From contig NZ_JAOEGB010000041.1 of assembly GCF_025420585.1 (NCBI RefSeq), positions 1 through 43,017 of the forward strand: DNA of 43,017 nt. Reading direction: 5' to 3'. The position numbers and the translations under genes are program-made. Below, piece after piece: positions 17,530-24,797 of the stretch. Numbering within the stretch: position 1 is the first letter of the stretch; each line of letters starts with the position of its first letter. The notes beneath the pieces are model-generated. The model searched no databases. It was given only the letters and a program-made list of their open reading frames with translations, and was not told the origin of the DNA. Source of the DNA: Planotetraspora sp. A-T 1434. Lineage in GTDB: Bacteria > Actinomycetota > Actinomycetes > Streptosporangiales > Streptosporangiaceae.

Positions 17530-18780
17530 TCAGTGCTCCGCGGAGGAGCCGTTCACCGTCAGGACGCGCTCCGGCACCTCGATGGCGGGGAAGGTGCCCG
17601 TGTCGATGATGCCGTGCTCGTTGTACGCGGCCTCCAGCAGCGCGTGCGCCCGCGGCTCCAGCTTCCACAGGGCGCGGCACTCGCGGGCGGTGCTGAGCGG
17701 GATGCCGATCTCCTGGGCGATGTCGGCCGCCCGGGGGACGAACTTGCGCTCGATCTGCTGGTCCCAGTAGTCCCGGGCCGCCCGCACGAGTGCCGCGCGC
17801 TGGGCCGTGTCGACCGGGGCGGCGGGCTCCGCGACGCCCGAATCCTCCTCGTCGTCGTCATCGAGCATGGTGGCCCTGACGGCTCCCGAGGGCAGCGCCG
17901 GGGGAGCGGGCTCCGCCTCGGGCGCCCACGGCACCGGCGGGCTCAGGTCGATCAGCGCCGACGTGTTGTACAGCGCACCGATCTGCGACAGCAGCGCCTC
18001 CTGGCGCTTCTCGTCGATGGCGAGGCCGGTGTACTCCACCGCGCGGTCCATCGCCCGGTCGAGCTGGGCGAGGGCGGTCCGCATCTTGCGGTCCGACGCC
18101 CCGGCCTCGCGCAGCGCGCGGGCCTTCTTGGCCGCCAGCGCGACGCGGGTCAGCCTTCGATGGGCGTCCACCTCGCTCGCCGTGCGGTCGCTGGCCTCGG
18201 CGAGGCCGACGCGGACGAGCACCCGCTCGGGGGTCAGCCGCCAGTTGATCCGGGCACGGCCGGTGATGCGGTGCCGTTCGATCGCCATGCCGCGCTCCCA
18301 CAGCCACGCGGCCACCAGCGGGGCCGCGAGCCGGAACAGCGCCTCGGCGACGCTGCGGGCGTCCATGCTCGACAGCACCGCCGACAGGCCGGTGAGCGCC
18401 CACACGGCGATGCCGTCGATGCCCGCCGAGTAGTTCTCCCGCATGTTGCGGCGGGCCCGCACGGCACTGGTGATCACGGCGACTTCGATGAACGCGAAGA
18501 GCAGCAGCCGCAGCGGCCCGTCGAATCCAAGCACGTCGCCGGAGAAGCGCCACATGCCCTGTGCGGACACGCCGGTCGCGATGCTAGCGGCGACGATGGT
18601 GAGGATGTCCTCGGCGGGGCGGTTGGCGGCGTAGCGGCGGAAGAGCTGGGTCGTGGCGCGGACGGCGGCGCGCAGGGCGACGTAGGCCAGGGCCAGGAGG
18701 ACCAGGGCGAACACGCAGATGATGACTGTTCCGACCGGATGGGCCGACGCGAACGCGGTTATTTGATCAATAGGTGGCAT
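17530..18780 (-). CDS. Membrane protein of unknown function, DUF2637/Spd-like
   Basis: 416 residues. Residues 15-160 hold about four or five hydrophobic segments, with FIEVAVITSAVRARRNMREN and a second cluster ending APLVAAWLWERGMAIERHRI. This layout resembles the DUF2637/Spd-type proteins of actinomycete plasmids and integrative elements. Residues 165-290 are Ala/Arg-rich helices, possibly coiled coil. An acidic stretch (DDDDEEDSG) leads into a C-terminal segment with a helix-turn-helix look (FVPRAADIAQEIGIPLSTAR). Such Spd proteins help plasmid spread between hyphae, but no transfer gene is adjacent, so that role is unproven. It lies 82 bp downstream of the deaminase gene on the same strand. 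Confidence 0.6.
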   Translation of the reverse strand: MPPIDQITAFASAHPVGTVIICVFALVLLALAYVALRAAVRATTQLFRRYAANRPAEDILTIVAASIATGVSAQGMWRFSGDVLGFDGPLRLLLFAFIEVAVITSAVRARRNMRENYSAGIDGIAVWALTGLSAVLSSMDARSVAEALFRLAAPLVAAWLWERGMAIERHRITGRARINWRLTPERVLVRVGLAEASDRTASEVDAHRRLTRVALAAKKARALREAGASDRKMRTALAQLDRAMDRAVEYTGLAIDEKRQEALLSQIGALYNTSALIDLSPPVPWAPEAEPAPPALPSGAVRATMLDDDDEEDSGVAEPAAPVDTAQRAALVRAARDYWDQQIERKFVPRAADIAQEIGIPLSTARECRALWKLEPRAHALLEAAYNEHGIIDTGTFPAIEVPERVLTVNGSSAEH

Positions 18781-18862
18781 CAGTCACTGGCTCTCGATGT
18801 CCGACGGGGATATCTCCGAGATCATTCCAGAATGTCGGCACCCTATGTGAAGAAACCCCTGT

Positions 18863-19858
18863 CTACTTATGTGACGGATGAGGGGCCAGCCAGGCGTCGA
18901 CCTGGCGGCGCAGCCTGTCCTTCGTCTCCGCGGGCGCGAACGACGCGTCGATCGAGGCGCGGGCGAGCTCGGCCATGACCGCGTCGCCGTACCCGAAGGC
19001 GTCTCTGACGCGGGCGTACTCGTTCGCGAGCGACGTCCCGATGATGGAGGGGACATCGGTGTTGACCGTGACGACCAGCCCGGCGTCGCGGAGCCGGGGC
19101 AGCGGGTGGGCGGCCAGGGAGCCGACCACGCCGAGCGCGACGTTCGACGATGGACACACCTCCAGCGGGATCCCGCGATCGCGCACCTCCGCGACCAGTT
19201 CGTCGTCCTCCAGCACGCGGATCCCGTGTCCCAGCCGCTCGGTGCGGCCGAGAGCGACGGCCTCGCGGATGCTCTCCGCTCCGCGGCACTCGCCCGCATG
19301 GTGCACCACATGGAGCCCGGCGTCCCCGGCCGCCTGGAAGACGTCGGCGAACGGAGCCAGCGCGTAGGACTCCTCCCCGGCCACCCCGATGCCCGCGACG
19401 CCGCCGGAGGCGTAGCGGGTCGCCAGCTGCAGGGTGCGCCAGGCCCGCTCCACCGACCGCCGCCGGGAGTGGTCGAGCAACACGCGGCATTCGATTCCGT
19501 ACGCCGCCCGCCCCTCCGCCAGGCCGTCCAGCACGGCCTCCAGCGGCATCTCCAGATCGCCGAGCCTCTCGCCATGGGAGGCCGCGGTGAACGTCACCTC
19601 CGCGTAGCCGGTGCCCTGCGCCGCCTCGTCCTCGCAGAACTCCAGCGCGGCCCGCCGGAAGTCCTCCGGCCGGCGCAGGCAGCCGCGCACCAGCGAGTTG
19701 TGGTCGGCGAACTCGCGGAAGCCGCTGAAGGCGAGCGGTGTCCCACCAGGGAGGTCCACGCCGTTCGCGGTCGCGATCTCCCGGAGTGTCGAGGGCCGCA
19801 CCGTGCTCTCCAGGTGAACGTGCAGATGAGCCTTCGGCAGCCGCGTGAGGTCCCGCAT
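18863..19858 (-). CDS. add: Adenosine deaminase-like metal-dependent hydrolase
   Basis: An amidohydrolase-fold enzyme of about 331 residues, expected to deaminate adenosine or a related aminopurine nucleoside. The metal ligands are in AHLHVHLE (His about 13 and 15) and in HHAGE, which also carries the proton-shuttle Glu. RLGHGIR supplies the catalytic His. The last motif reads VNTDVPS where canonical enzymes have NTDDP: the metal ligand Asp (about 268) is kept, but the next Asp, which contacts the substrate, is Val. This suggests altered specificity. ATG 19858 starts just before RLPKAHLH; the longer frame upstream is not supported. Confidence 0.85.
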   Translation of the reverse strand: MRDLTRLPKAHLHVHLESTVRPSTLREIATANGVDLPGGTPLAFSGFREFADHNSLVRGCLRRPEDFRRAALEFCEDEAAQGTGYAEVTFTAASHGERLGDLEMPLEAVLDGLAEGRAAYGIECRVLLDHSRRRSVERAWRTLQLATRYASGGVAGIGVAGEESYALAPFADVFQAAGDAGLHVVHHAGECRGAESIREAVALGRTERLGHGIRVLEDDELVAEVRDRGIPLEVCPSSNVALGVVGSLAAHPLPRLRDAGLVVTVNTDVPSIIGTSLANEYARVRDAFGYGDAVMAELARASIDASFAPAETKDRLRRQVDAWLAPHPSHK

Positions 19859-20000
19859 GCTCGCGAGGATAGGAAACCTCCACCGGGCCGGCATCCGATT
19901 TTCCCCCGCGGGGTTTCCGCCTTACCCCGCGGAACGCCCCTCCGGAACCGCCTCCCCGATTGCCCGGCGAGGCCGGATCCCGGCAGCCTAACCTGGACAG

Positions 20001-21587
20001 GTGCTGCAGAAACCCGCGGAGATCGTCGACCGCGACAAGGACTGGGAGATCCTGTCGGACTTCCTGCGCCCGCGCCGGCCGGAACGGCCCGGGGCGTCGA
20101 TCGCGGCTGTCACGGGACGCCGGAGGGCTGGCAAGACCTATTTACTGGGGCGCTTCAGCGAGCAGGCCGGCGGTCTCTATTACGAGGCCCGCCAGGAGGA
20201 CAGCCTTCTGGAGGCCCAGGAACGCCTCCGCGCCGAGATCGCCGCCTACGAGCCGGCCCGCGCCGCGGAGATCAACGTGATGCCGCTCGGCCAGGCCGAC
20301 ACGTGGGACCGGCTGCTGGAGGCGGCGATGGACGTCACCTTCGCCCGCCGGACGGAGGACATGGTCCCGCCGGTCATCATCGATGAGTTCCCCTACCTGC
20401 TCCGCGACACTCCTGTCCTGCAGTCGATCCTGCACCAGCTGTATGACACGCGTATGTTCCGGCCTCGCGAGAGCGCGCGTGGCGGGCTGCGGCTCGGCTA
20501 CTTCGACCGGCTTATCCAAGGGAAGCTGCTGCTCTGTGGCTCGGCGATGTCCATCATGCAAGAGCTGGGTCATGGCTCGCGGCCCCTCTTCGGGCGGCTC
20601 GCCTGGACGATGACCGTGGAGCCGTTCGACCACATCGACATGGCGCGGTTCTGGGGTATCCACGATCGGGAGGTCGCTCTTCTGCTCTACGCCGTACTGG
20701 GCGGTGCCGCCGGCTACCTCGAGCTGACCGAGGATCGCACCGGCCTGCGTCCCCCTCAGACCCTCGCCGACTTCGACTCGTGGGTCGCCAGGACTCTGCT
20801 CACCCCCAAGCCGGGTTTCCTCACGGAGACCGAGATCTGGCACCTGCTCAGGGAGGACCCGCGCGCCGGAGACAAGGTCATCTACCAGCAGGCGATGAAA
20901 GCCATCGCCGATGGAGCCACCACGGCTACCCAGGTGGGCGGTGTGCTGGAGAAACCCAAGGAGGAGATGGAGCCAATCGTCGACCGGCTGGTCGCGATGG
21001 GCTACGTCGACGAGCGCTCTGAGCTCTTTCCGTCCAGCGAGTATGTGCTGCGGCTTCGCGACCCGGTCATCCGCTTCCACTACGCCGTGGTCGAGCCGGC
21101 GGTAGACCTGCTGCGTGACGCGGGCGATCCGGGCGAGGTCTGGGAGCACTCCGCGAGTCGCTTCCGCTCCCAGGTCCTGGGCCCGGCCTTCGAGGAGGTC
21201 GTGTCCGCCAGTGCCTCCCGTATGCTACGCAATCGTGGCATCGAGATCGGCTACCGCGGCTGGACCACCGTCCACGACCCCGAGACCCGCAAGAACCACG
21301 AGGTCGACCTCGTTGGGCTGGAGCCGTACGCGGTGCCGCGTGACAAGAAGGCGCGGATCGTGGTGATCGGTGAGGCGAAGGCCACACGGCGGCCACGTGG
21401 CATGAAGGACCTGGAGCGGCTGCGGCGGATCCGCGAGCTTCTCTCGAAGCGACGCCGCGCCGCCGACGCCAAGCTGGTCATCTTCTCGATGTACGGCTTC
21501 TCCGACGCGTTGCTCAAAGAGGCCGGGAACCATCCCGATGAGGTGGTCCTCTTCGGGCTTGATGAGCTCTTCGGCTGGAAGGGCTGA
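20001..21587 (+). CDS. STAND/AAA-type ATPase with C-terminal DUF234-like PD-(D/E)XK nuclease domain
   Basis: A 528-residue ATP-binding protein. Walker A is VTGRRRAGKTYL (Lys about 45), with arginines replacing the usual spacer residues, and Walker B is PPVIIDEFPYL. A winged-helix-like region with IADGATTATQVGGVLEKP follows near residues 310-345. The last 130 residues contain HEVDLVGLE and IVVIGEAKA, the Asp and ExK of a PD-(D/E)XK fold as in DUF234. Related proteins are common in archaea and patchy in bacteria; their function is not settled. The start is GTG 20001. The next gene, an RlaP-like nucleotidyltransferase, starts 36 bp downstream. Confidence 0.82.
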   Translation: MLQKPAEIVDRDKDWEILSDFLRPRRPERPGASIAAVTGRRRAGKTYLLGRFSEQAGGLYYEARQEDSLLEAQERLRAEIAAYEPARAAEINVMPLGQADTWDRLLEAAMDVTFARRTEDMVPPVIIDEFPYLLRDTPVLQSILHQLYDTRMFRPRESARGGLRLGYFDRLIQGKLLLCGSAMSIMQELGHGSRPLFGRLAWTMTVEPFDHIDMARFWGIHDREVALLLYAVLGGAAGYLELTEDRTGLRPPQTLADFDSWVARTLLTPKPGFLTETEIWHLLREDPRAGDKVIYQQAMKAIADGATTATQVGGVLEKPKEEMEPIVDRLVAMGYVDERSELFPSSEYVLRLRDPVIRFHYAVVEPAVDLLRDAGDPGEVWEHSASRFRSQVLGPAFEEVVSASASRMLRNRGIEIGYRGWTTVHDPETRKNHEVDLVGLEPYAVPRDKKARIVVIGEAKATRRPRGMKDLERLRRIRELLSKRRRAADAKLVIFSMYGFSDALLKEAGNHPDEVVLFGLDELFGWKG

Positions 21588-21623
21588 CCCGGCGGTAGCG
21601 CGCCTGTGGCAGTATCCGCCGTC

Positions 21624-22292
21624 ATGGAACTCCAGGTGCCGGGTCACACCGTGCTGTCCGTGGTCGTCGGGTCGCGCGCGTACGGGCTGGAAACCGAAAG
21701 TTCGGACGTCGACCGGCGGGGGGTCTTCGTGGCGCCCACGCCGCTGTTCTGGCGCCTGGACAAGCCTCCGACGCATGTCGAGGGGCCGATGCCGGAGCAG
21801 TTCTCCTGGGAGATCGAGCGCTTCTGCGTGTTGGCTCTGCAGGCCAACCCGACGGTGCTGGAGTGCCTGTGGTCCCCGATCGTCGAGCACTCCGGCCCGC
21901 TGGGCGACGGCCTGCTGGCGATCCGCCAGGCGTTCCTGTCCCGCAAGGCCGAGCGCACGTTCGCGGGCTACGCCGATGAGCAGCTCCGCCGCCTGGGGTC
22001 GCTTGACTCGCCGGACGGCGACGTGAGGCCGCGCAAGATGGCCATGCACATGATCCGGCTGCTGCTCAGCGGCCTGCACCTGGCCCGCCACGGCGAGCCG
22101 CTCGTCCGTGTGGACGCCCACCGCGACCGCCTGCTCGCCGTACGGCGGGGCGACCTGGACTGGCCGGAGGTGCGGCGGTGGCGTGACGAACTGGCGGCTC
22201 AGATCGCCGAGGTCGGAAGCGTCCTTCCCGAGCGCCCGGACCGGGACACGGTGGAGGACTTCCTGATCACCGCCCGGAGATCCTCCCTGTGA
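21624..22292 (+). CDS. RlaP-like nucleotidyltransferase (DNA polymerase beta superfamily)
   Basis: About 222 residues. The active-site signature GSRAYG (about 16-21) and SDVDRRGVF (about 27-35) is that of minimal polymerase-beta-type nucleotidyltransferases of the RlaP/YcgL group (PF10127-like). Helical residues 55-200 include PTVLECLWSP. The family has been linked to RNA end repair by comparative genomics, and no member reaction is firmly assigned here. ATG 21624 is preferred; GTG 21606 is in frame but lacks a ribosome site. It follows the ATPase gene closely, and its stop overlaps a GTG of a tiny reading frame. Confidence 0.8.
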   Translation: MELQVPGHTVLSVVVGSRAYGLETESSDVDRRGVFVAPTPLFWRLDKPPTHVEGPMPEQFSWEIERFCVLALQANPTVLECLWSPIVEHSGPLGDGLLAIRQAFLSRKAERTFAGYADEQLRRLGSLDSPDGDVRPRKMAMHMIRLLLSGLHLARHGEPLVRVDAHRDRLLAVRRGDLDWPEVRRWRDELAAQIAEVGSVLPERPDRDTVEDFLITARRSSL

Positions 22293-22348
22293 CCGCCGTC
22301 CTGCCGGACTGGCTCGCCGAGATTCCCGCGAGCAGCCGCATCCCTTGA
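22289..22348 (+). other. 20-codon coupled reading frame, possible remnant
   Basis: A GTG overlaps the preceding stop as GTGA, then encodes VTAVLPDWLAEIPASSRIP before TGA. Stop-start overlap is typical of translationally coupled genes, and the peptide looks like a genuine protein beginning. It may be the 5' stub of a deleted gene, now followed directly by the HAD gene. Confidence 0.4.
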
Positions 22349-22361
22349 AGGAAAGGGCAAG

Positions 22362-23084
22362 ATGACCGAAAGCCGTGGAGTGATCTGGGATTTCGACGGC
22401 ACTCTCGCCGAACGGCCAGGTCTGTGGTCGGGCTGCCTGCTGGAAATCGTGCGGGCTGAGAATCCAGACGATCCGATTCGCAGGGAGGATATCGCTGCGC
22501 TGATGCGCACGGGATTCCCCTGGCATACCCCTGAGCAGGGGCATCCCGAACTTTGCGATCCAGATGCCTGGTGGGACAAGATAACCGGACTCCTCGGAGG
22601 CGTCCTGCGCAGGCTTGGCTATCCCGACGAGTCGGCGCGCATGATGGCTCCCCAGGTCCGCGAGCGTTATCTGGATGAGGGGGTGGGCTGGCGGCTGTAC
22701 CCCGGCGTGCACGAGTCCCTGCGGCGCATCGCCGACGCCGGCATACCGCAGGTGATCCTTTCCAACCACGCACCGGAGCTGGCCGACCTGGTCGAGCGCC
22801 TCGGCCTAGCCCCGTACTTTCAAGCGATCATCACCTCAGCCCTGACCGGTTATGAAAAGCCGCATGAGTTCGCCTACAAGGCCGCTCGGGCGGCATTGCC
22901 CGACGGCGCCGCCCTCTGGATGGTCGGCGACAGCGTGGAGGCCGACGTTCTCGGGCCTGCGAGACACGGCATCCAGACGGTCCTGCTGTGGCGGAAACAG
23001 GGCCTGCCGCCTGAAGGCGTGGAGCGGTACGCCACGGACCTGTCGGTAGCCGCCGATCTCATCCTGGGCGATAGCACGCCGTAA
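22362..23084 (+). CDS. HAD-family phosphatase (phosphoglycolate phosphatase-like)
   Basis: A 240-residue haloacid dehalogenase hydrolase. Motif I is WDFDGTLAE with nucleophile Asp, motif II is ILSNHAPEL, motif III Lys is in GYEKPHEF, and motif IV is MVGDSVEADVLG. The cap is helical and inserted after motif I (subfamily IA). AAGGAAAGG just ahead of ATG 22362 is a clear ribosome site. The position downstream of the nucleotidyltransferase raises the possibility of a nucleotide or 3'/5' end phosphate substrate, but this is inference. Confidence 0.88.
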   Translation: MTESRGVIWDFDGTLAERPGLWSGCLLEIVRAENPDDPIRREDIAALMRTGFPWHTPEQGHPELCDPDAWWDKITGLLGGVLRRLGYPDESARMMAPQVRERYLDEGVGWRLYPGVHESLRRIADAGIPQVILSNHAPELADLVERLGLAPYFQAIITSALTGYEKPHEFAYKAARAALPDGAALWMVGDSVEADVLGPARHGIQTVLLWRKQGLPPEGVERYATDLSVAADLILGDSTP

Positions 23085-23231
23085 GGTCTCCCCGCACAAC
23101 ACGGCGTCGGCGCTCGACGCCTTGCACGATTTCGTGGTTTCCGCACGGTTTCTCGGGCACGCGAGTGCTGACAAATCCAGATGGAAGTTATGCTGATCAT
23201 TGTTGGGATCAACGCGCGCGGGGGAGTCCTG

Positions 23232-24032
23232 TTGGGGCAAGAACGTGAATCGTGGGCCTTCGACCCGAACACGCCCAGTGTGGCCCGGCTGTACGACTAC
23301 TACCTGGGTGGCAAGGACAACTTCGCGGCCGATCGCGAGGCGGCCGAGCGTCTGCTGGCCGTCGCCCCGGAGGTGCGGCTCGCCGCTCGGGAGAACCGGG
23401 CCTTTCTCGGCCGGGCGGTGAGATTTCTCGCGCAGTCCGGCATCACGCAGTTCCTGGACATCGGCACGGGGCTGCCGACCCAGGGCAACGTCCACGAGGT
23501 CGCGGGCGAGGTCGTCGGAGGAGCCCGGGTTGTCTATGTGGACAACGATCCGATCGTGCTCGGCCACGCCAGAGCGCTCCTGGCAGGGGACGGTCACACC
23601 ACCGTCGTCAAGGGTGACCTGAGGGATCCCGAGGAGATCCTCAACCATGCCGACGTGGTCAAGGCCCTCGACTTCAGCAAGCCGATCGGCCTGCTTCTCG
23701 TCGCGGTCATGCACTTCATCTCCGAGGAGGACGAGCCGGCTCGCATCCTCACCACTCTGCGGGAGGCGCTGCCAGCGGGAAGCTATCTCGTCCTGTCACA
23801 CGGCACCCTCGACGGCCGCTCCGAGGCAGTGAGGGCCGGTACGCAGGTCTACTCCAAGACCACCGCATCGGCGACGCCGCGGACCCGTGACGAGATCCGC
23901 GCCCTGTTCGACGGGTTCGAGCTGGTGGATCCGGGCCTGGTCTGGCTGCCCGAATGGCGGCCCCTCCAGCCCGAATTCATCGACCCGCCGGAGTCGTCAC
24001 TCATATATTGCGGCGTGGGCCGCAAGATCTGA
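23232..24032 (+). CDS. SAM-dependent methyltransferase, DUF574 family
   Basis: About 266 residues. The N-terminus has the actinomycete-specific signature TPSVARLYDYYLGGKDNFAA. It is followed by SAM-binding FLDIGTGLPTQGNVHEVA, VVYVDNDPIVL and VVKGDLRDP, with a late LLLVAVMHFI. The family is abundant in Streptomyces and relatives and has no assigned substrate. TTG 23232 is proposed because GGGGGAG lies about 6 bases upstream and homologues start shortly before this signature. ATGs at 23181 and 23190 are in frame but poorly placed. Confidence 0.85.
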   Translation: MGQERESWAFDPNTPSVARLYDYYLGGKDNFAADREAAERLLAVAPEVRLAARENRAFLGRAVRFLAQSGITQFLDIGTGLPTQGNVHEVAGEVVGGARVVYVDNDPIVLGHARALLAGDGHTTVVKGDLRDPEEILNHADVVKALDFSKPIGLLLVAVMHFISEEDEPARILTTLREALPAGSYLVLSHGTLDGRSEAVRAGTQVYSKTTASATPRTRDEIRALFDGFELVDPGLVWLPEWRPLQPEFIDPPESSLIYCGVGRKI

Positions 24033-24046
24033 CGGCGAGCCCTGAC

Positions 24047-24377
24047 GTGGAGATCGGTCTGGCACTCGCCCAGTACGGGCGGTTCGGGTCGCCGGAGATC
24101 GTCACGCTCGTCGCGCGGGAAGCCGAGTCGCTCGGCTCCGACAGGCTCTGGGTCGGCGACCGGCTGCTGACCTCGCTCGCTCCGAAGGACGGTTATCCCG
24201 GGGAAGACGGAGCATCCCGGAGGAGGCGCCGGCACGGTGTCGCAGGTTGCCGGCTACCTCTCCGCCACCGCGGCCGCCGGGGTCCATGAGCTCTTCGTCG
24301 ACCTCCAGCTCACCGCCCGCGACGATCATCACCTGCTCGAACTCGCTCAGGCCTTCCGCGCCGCGCTCCACGGATGA
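24047..24377 (+). pseudogene. Luciferase-like (LLM) F420/flavin oxidoreductase with internal deletion
   Basis: The first 50 or so codons from GTG 24047 read VEIGLALAQYGRFGSPEIV and REAESLGSDRLWVGDRLLT, then APKDGYPG, which is the N-terminus of an LLM-class oxidoreductase. Near 24220 the frame drifts into Arg-rich sequence. A different frame then reads GTVSQVAGYLSATAAAGVHE and LFVDLQLTARDD, ending FRAALHG and TGA at 24375, which is the family's C-terminus. About 200 central residues, including the barrel core, are missing and the two ends are out of frame. The gene cannot be functional. Confidence 0.75.
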
Positions 24378-24480
24378 CGCGGCCTCGTCGCGTGGCTCCC
24401 GCGCACCCGGTCGTTCCCGGGATGAGAGAATCCGGGGAACCGCACTCGTCAGCGGCGCCGCCACCACTCGAGGAGAACCG

Positions 24481-24711
24481 TTGACCTCATCCACCAAAGA
24501 CAACCTCGATGTCGCCGCCAGCGCCCAGGAACTCGCGGACAGCGCGCCGGCCGGGTCGTTGAGCCACGCCGCCGCCAAGTCGGTGGCGATCACGTGCGCC
24601 ACCACACGGGACCTCGCCGAGGCCAGGGCCGCGCTGGACGGCATTACCCCGGACGACGTACGGCAGGCCGCCCTGGAGCTCCTGGACCGGCTTCTGACCG
24701 AGTCCGCCTGA
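24481..24711 (+). CDS. Small conserved-looking protein of unknown function
   Basis: 76 residues from TTG 24481, with GAGGAG about 6 bases upstream. The product is acidic and helical (SAQELADSAPAGSLSHAAAK, then TTRDLAEARAALDGITPDDV and LLDRLLTESA). No domain or signal peptide is recognised. The strong ribosome site and good codon bias support that it is real. It ends just before the terminator at 24718. Confidence 0.6.
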   Translation: MTSSTKDNLDVAASAQELADSAPAGSLSHAAAKSVAITCATTRDLAEARAALDGITPDDVRQAALELLDRLLTESA

Positions 24712-24717
24712 CGGCGT

Positions 24718-24745
24718 GCCGCCCGGGGACGGACCCCCGGGCGGC
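24718..24745. terminator. Bidirectional terminator between convergent genes
   Basis: A perfect 11-bp stem (GCCGCCCGGGG at 24718-24728 with CCCCGGGCGGC at 24735-24745) and a 6-base loop lie 6 bp after the small protein gene, serving it and the convergent DUF1080 gene. Confidence 0.8.
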
Positions 24746-24749
24746 CGCC

Positions 24750-24797
24750 GCCGTCAGGTCGTCACGCCGTCAGACCGTGTTGAAGCCGTCAGGTCGT
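24750..24797. repeat. Three 13-bp direct repeats at the 3' end of the DUF1080 gene
   Basis: GCCGTCAGGTCGT occurs at 24750-24762 and 24785-24797, with a two-mismatch copy GCCGTCAGACCGT at 24766-24778. The last copy overlaps the stop codon of the minus-strand gene. This is probably local duplication of the stop-proximal sequence. Confidence 0.75.
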
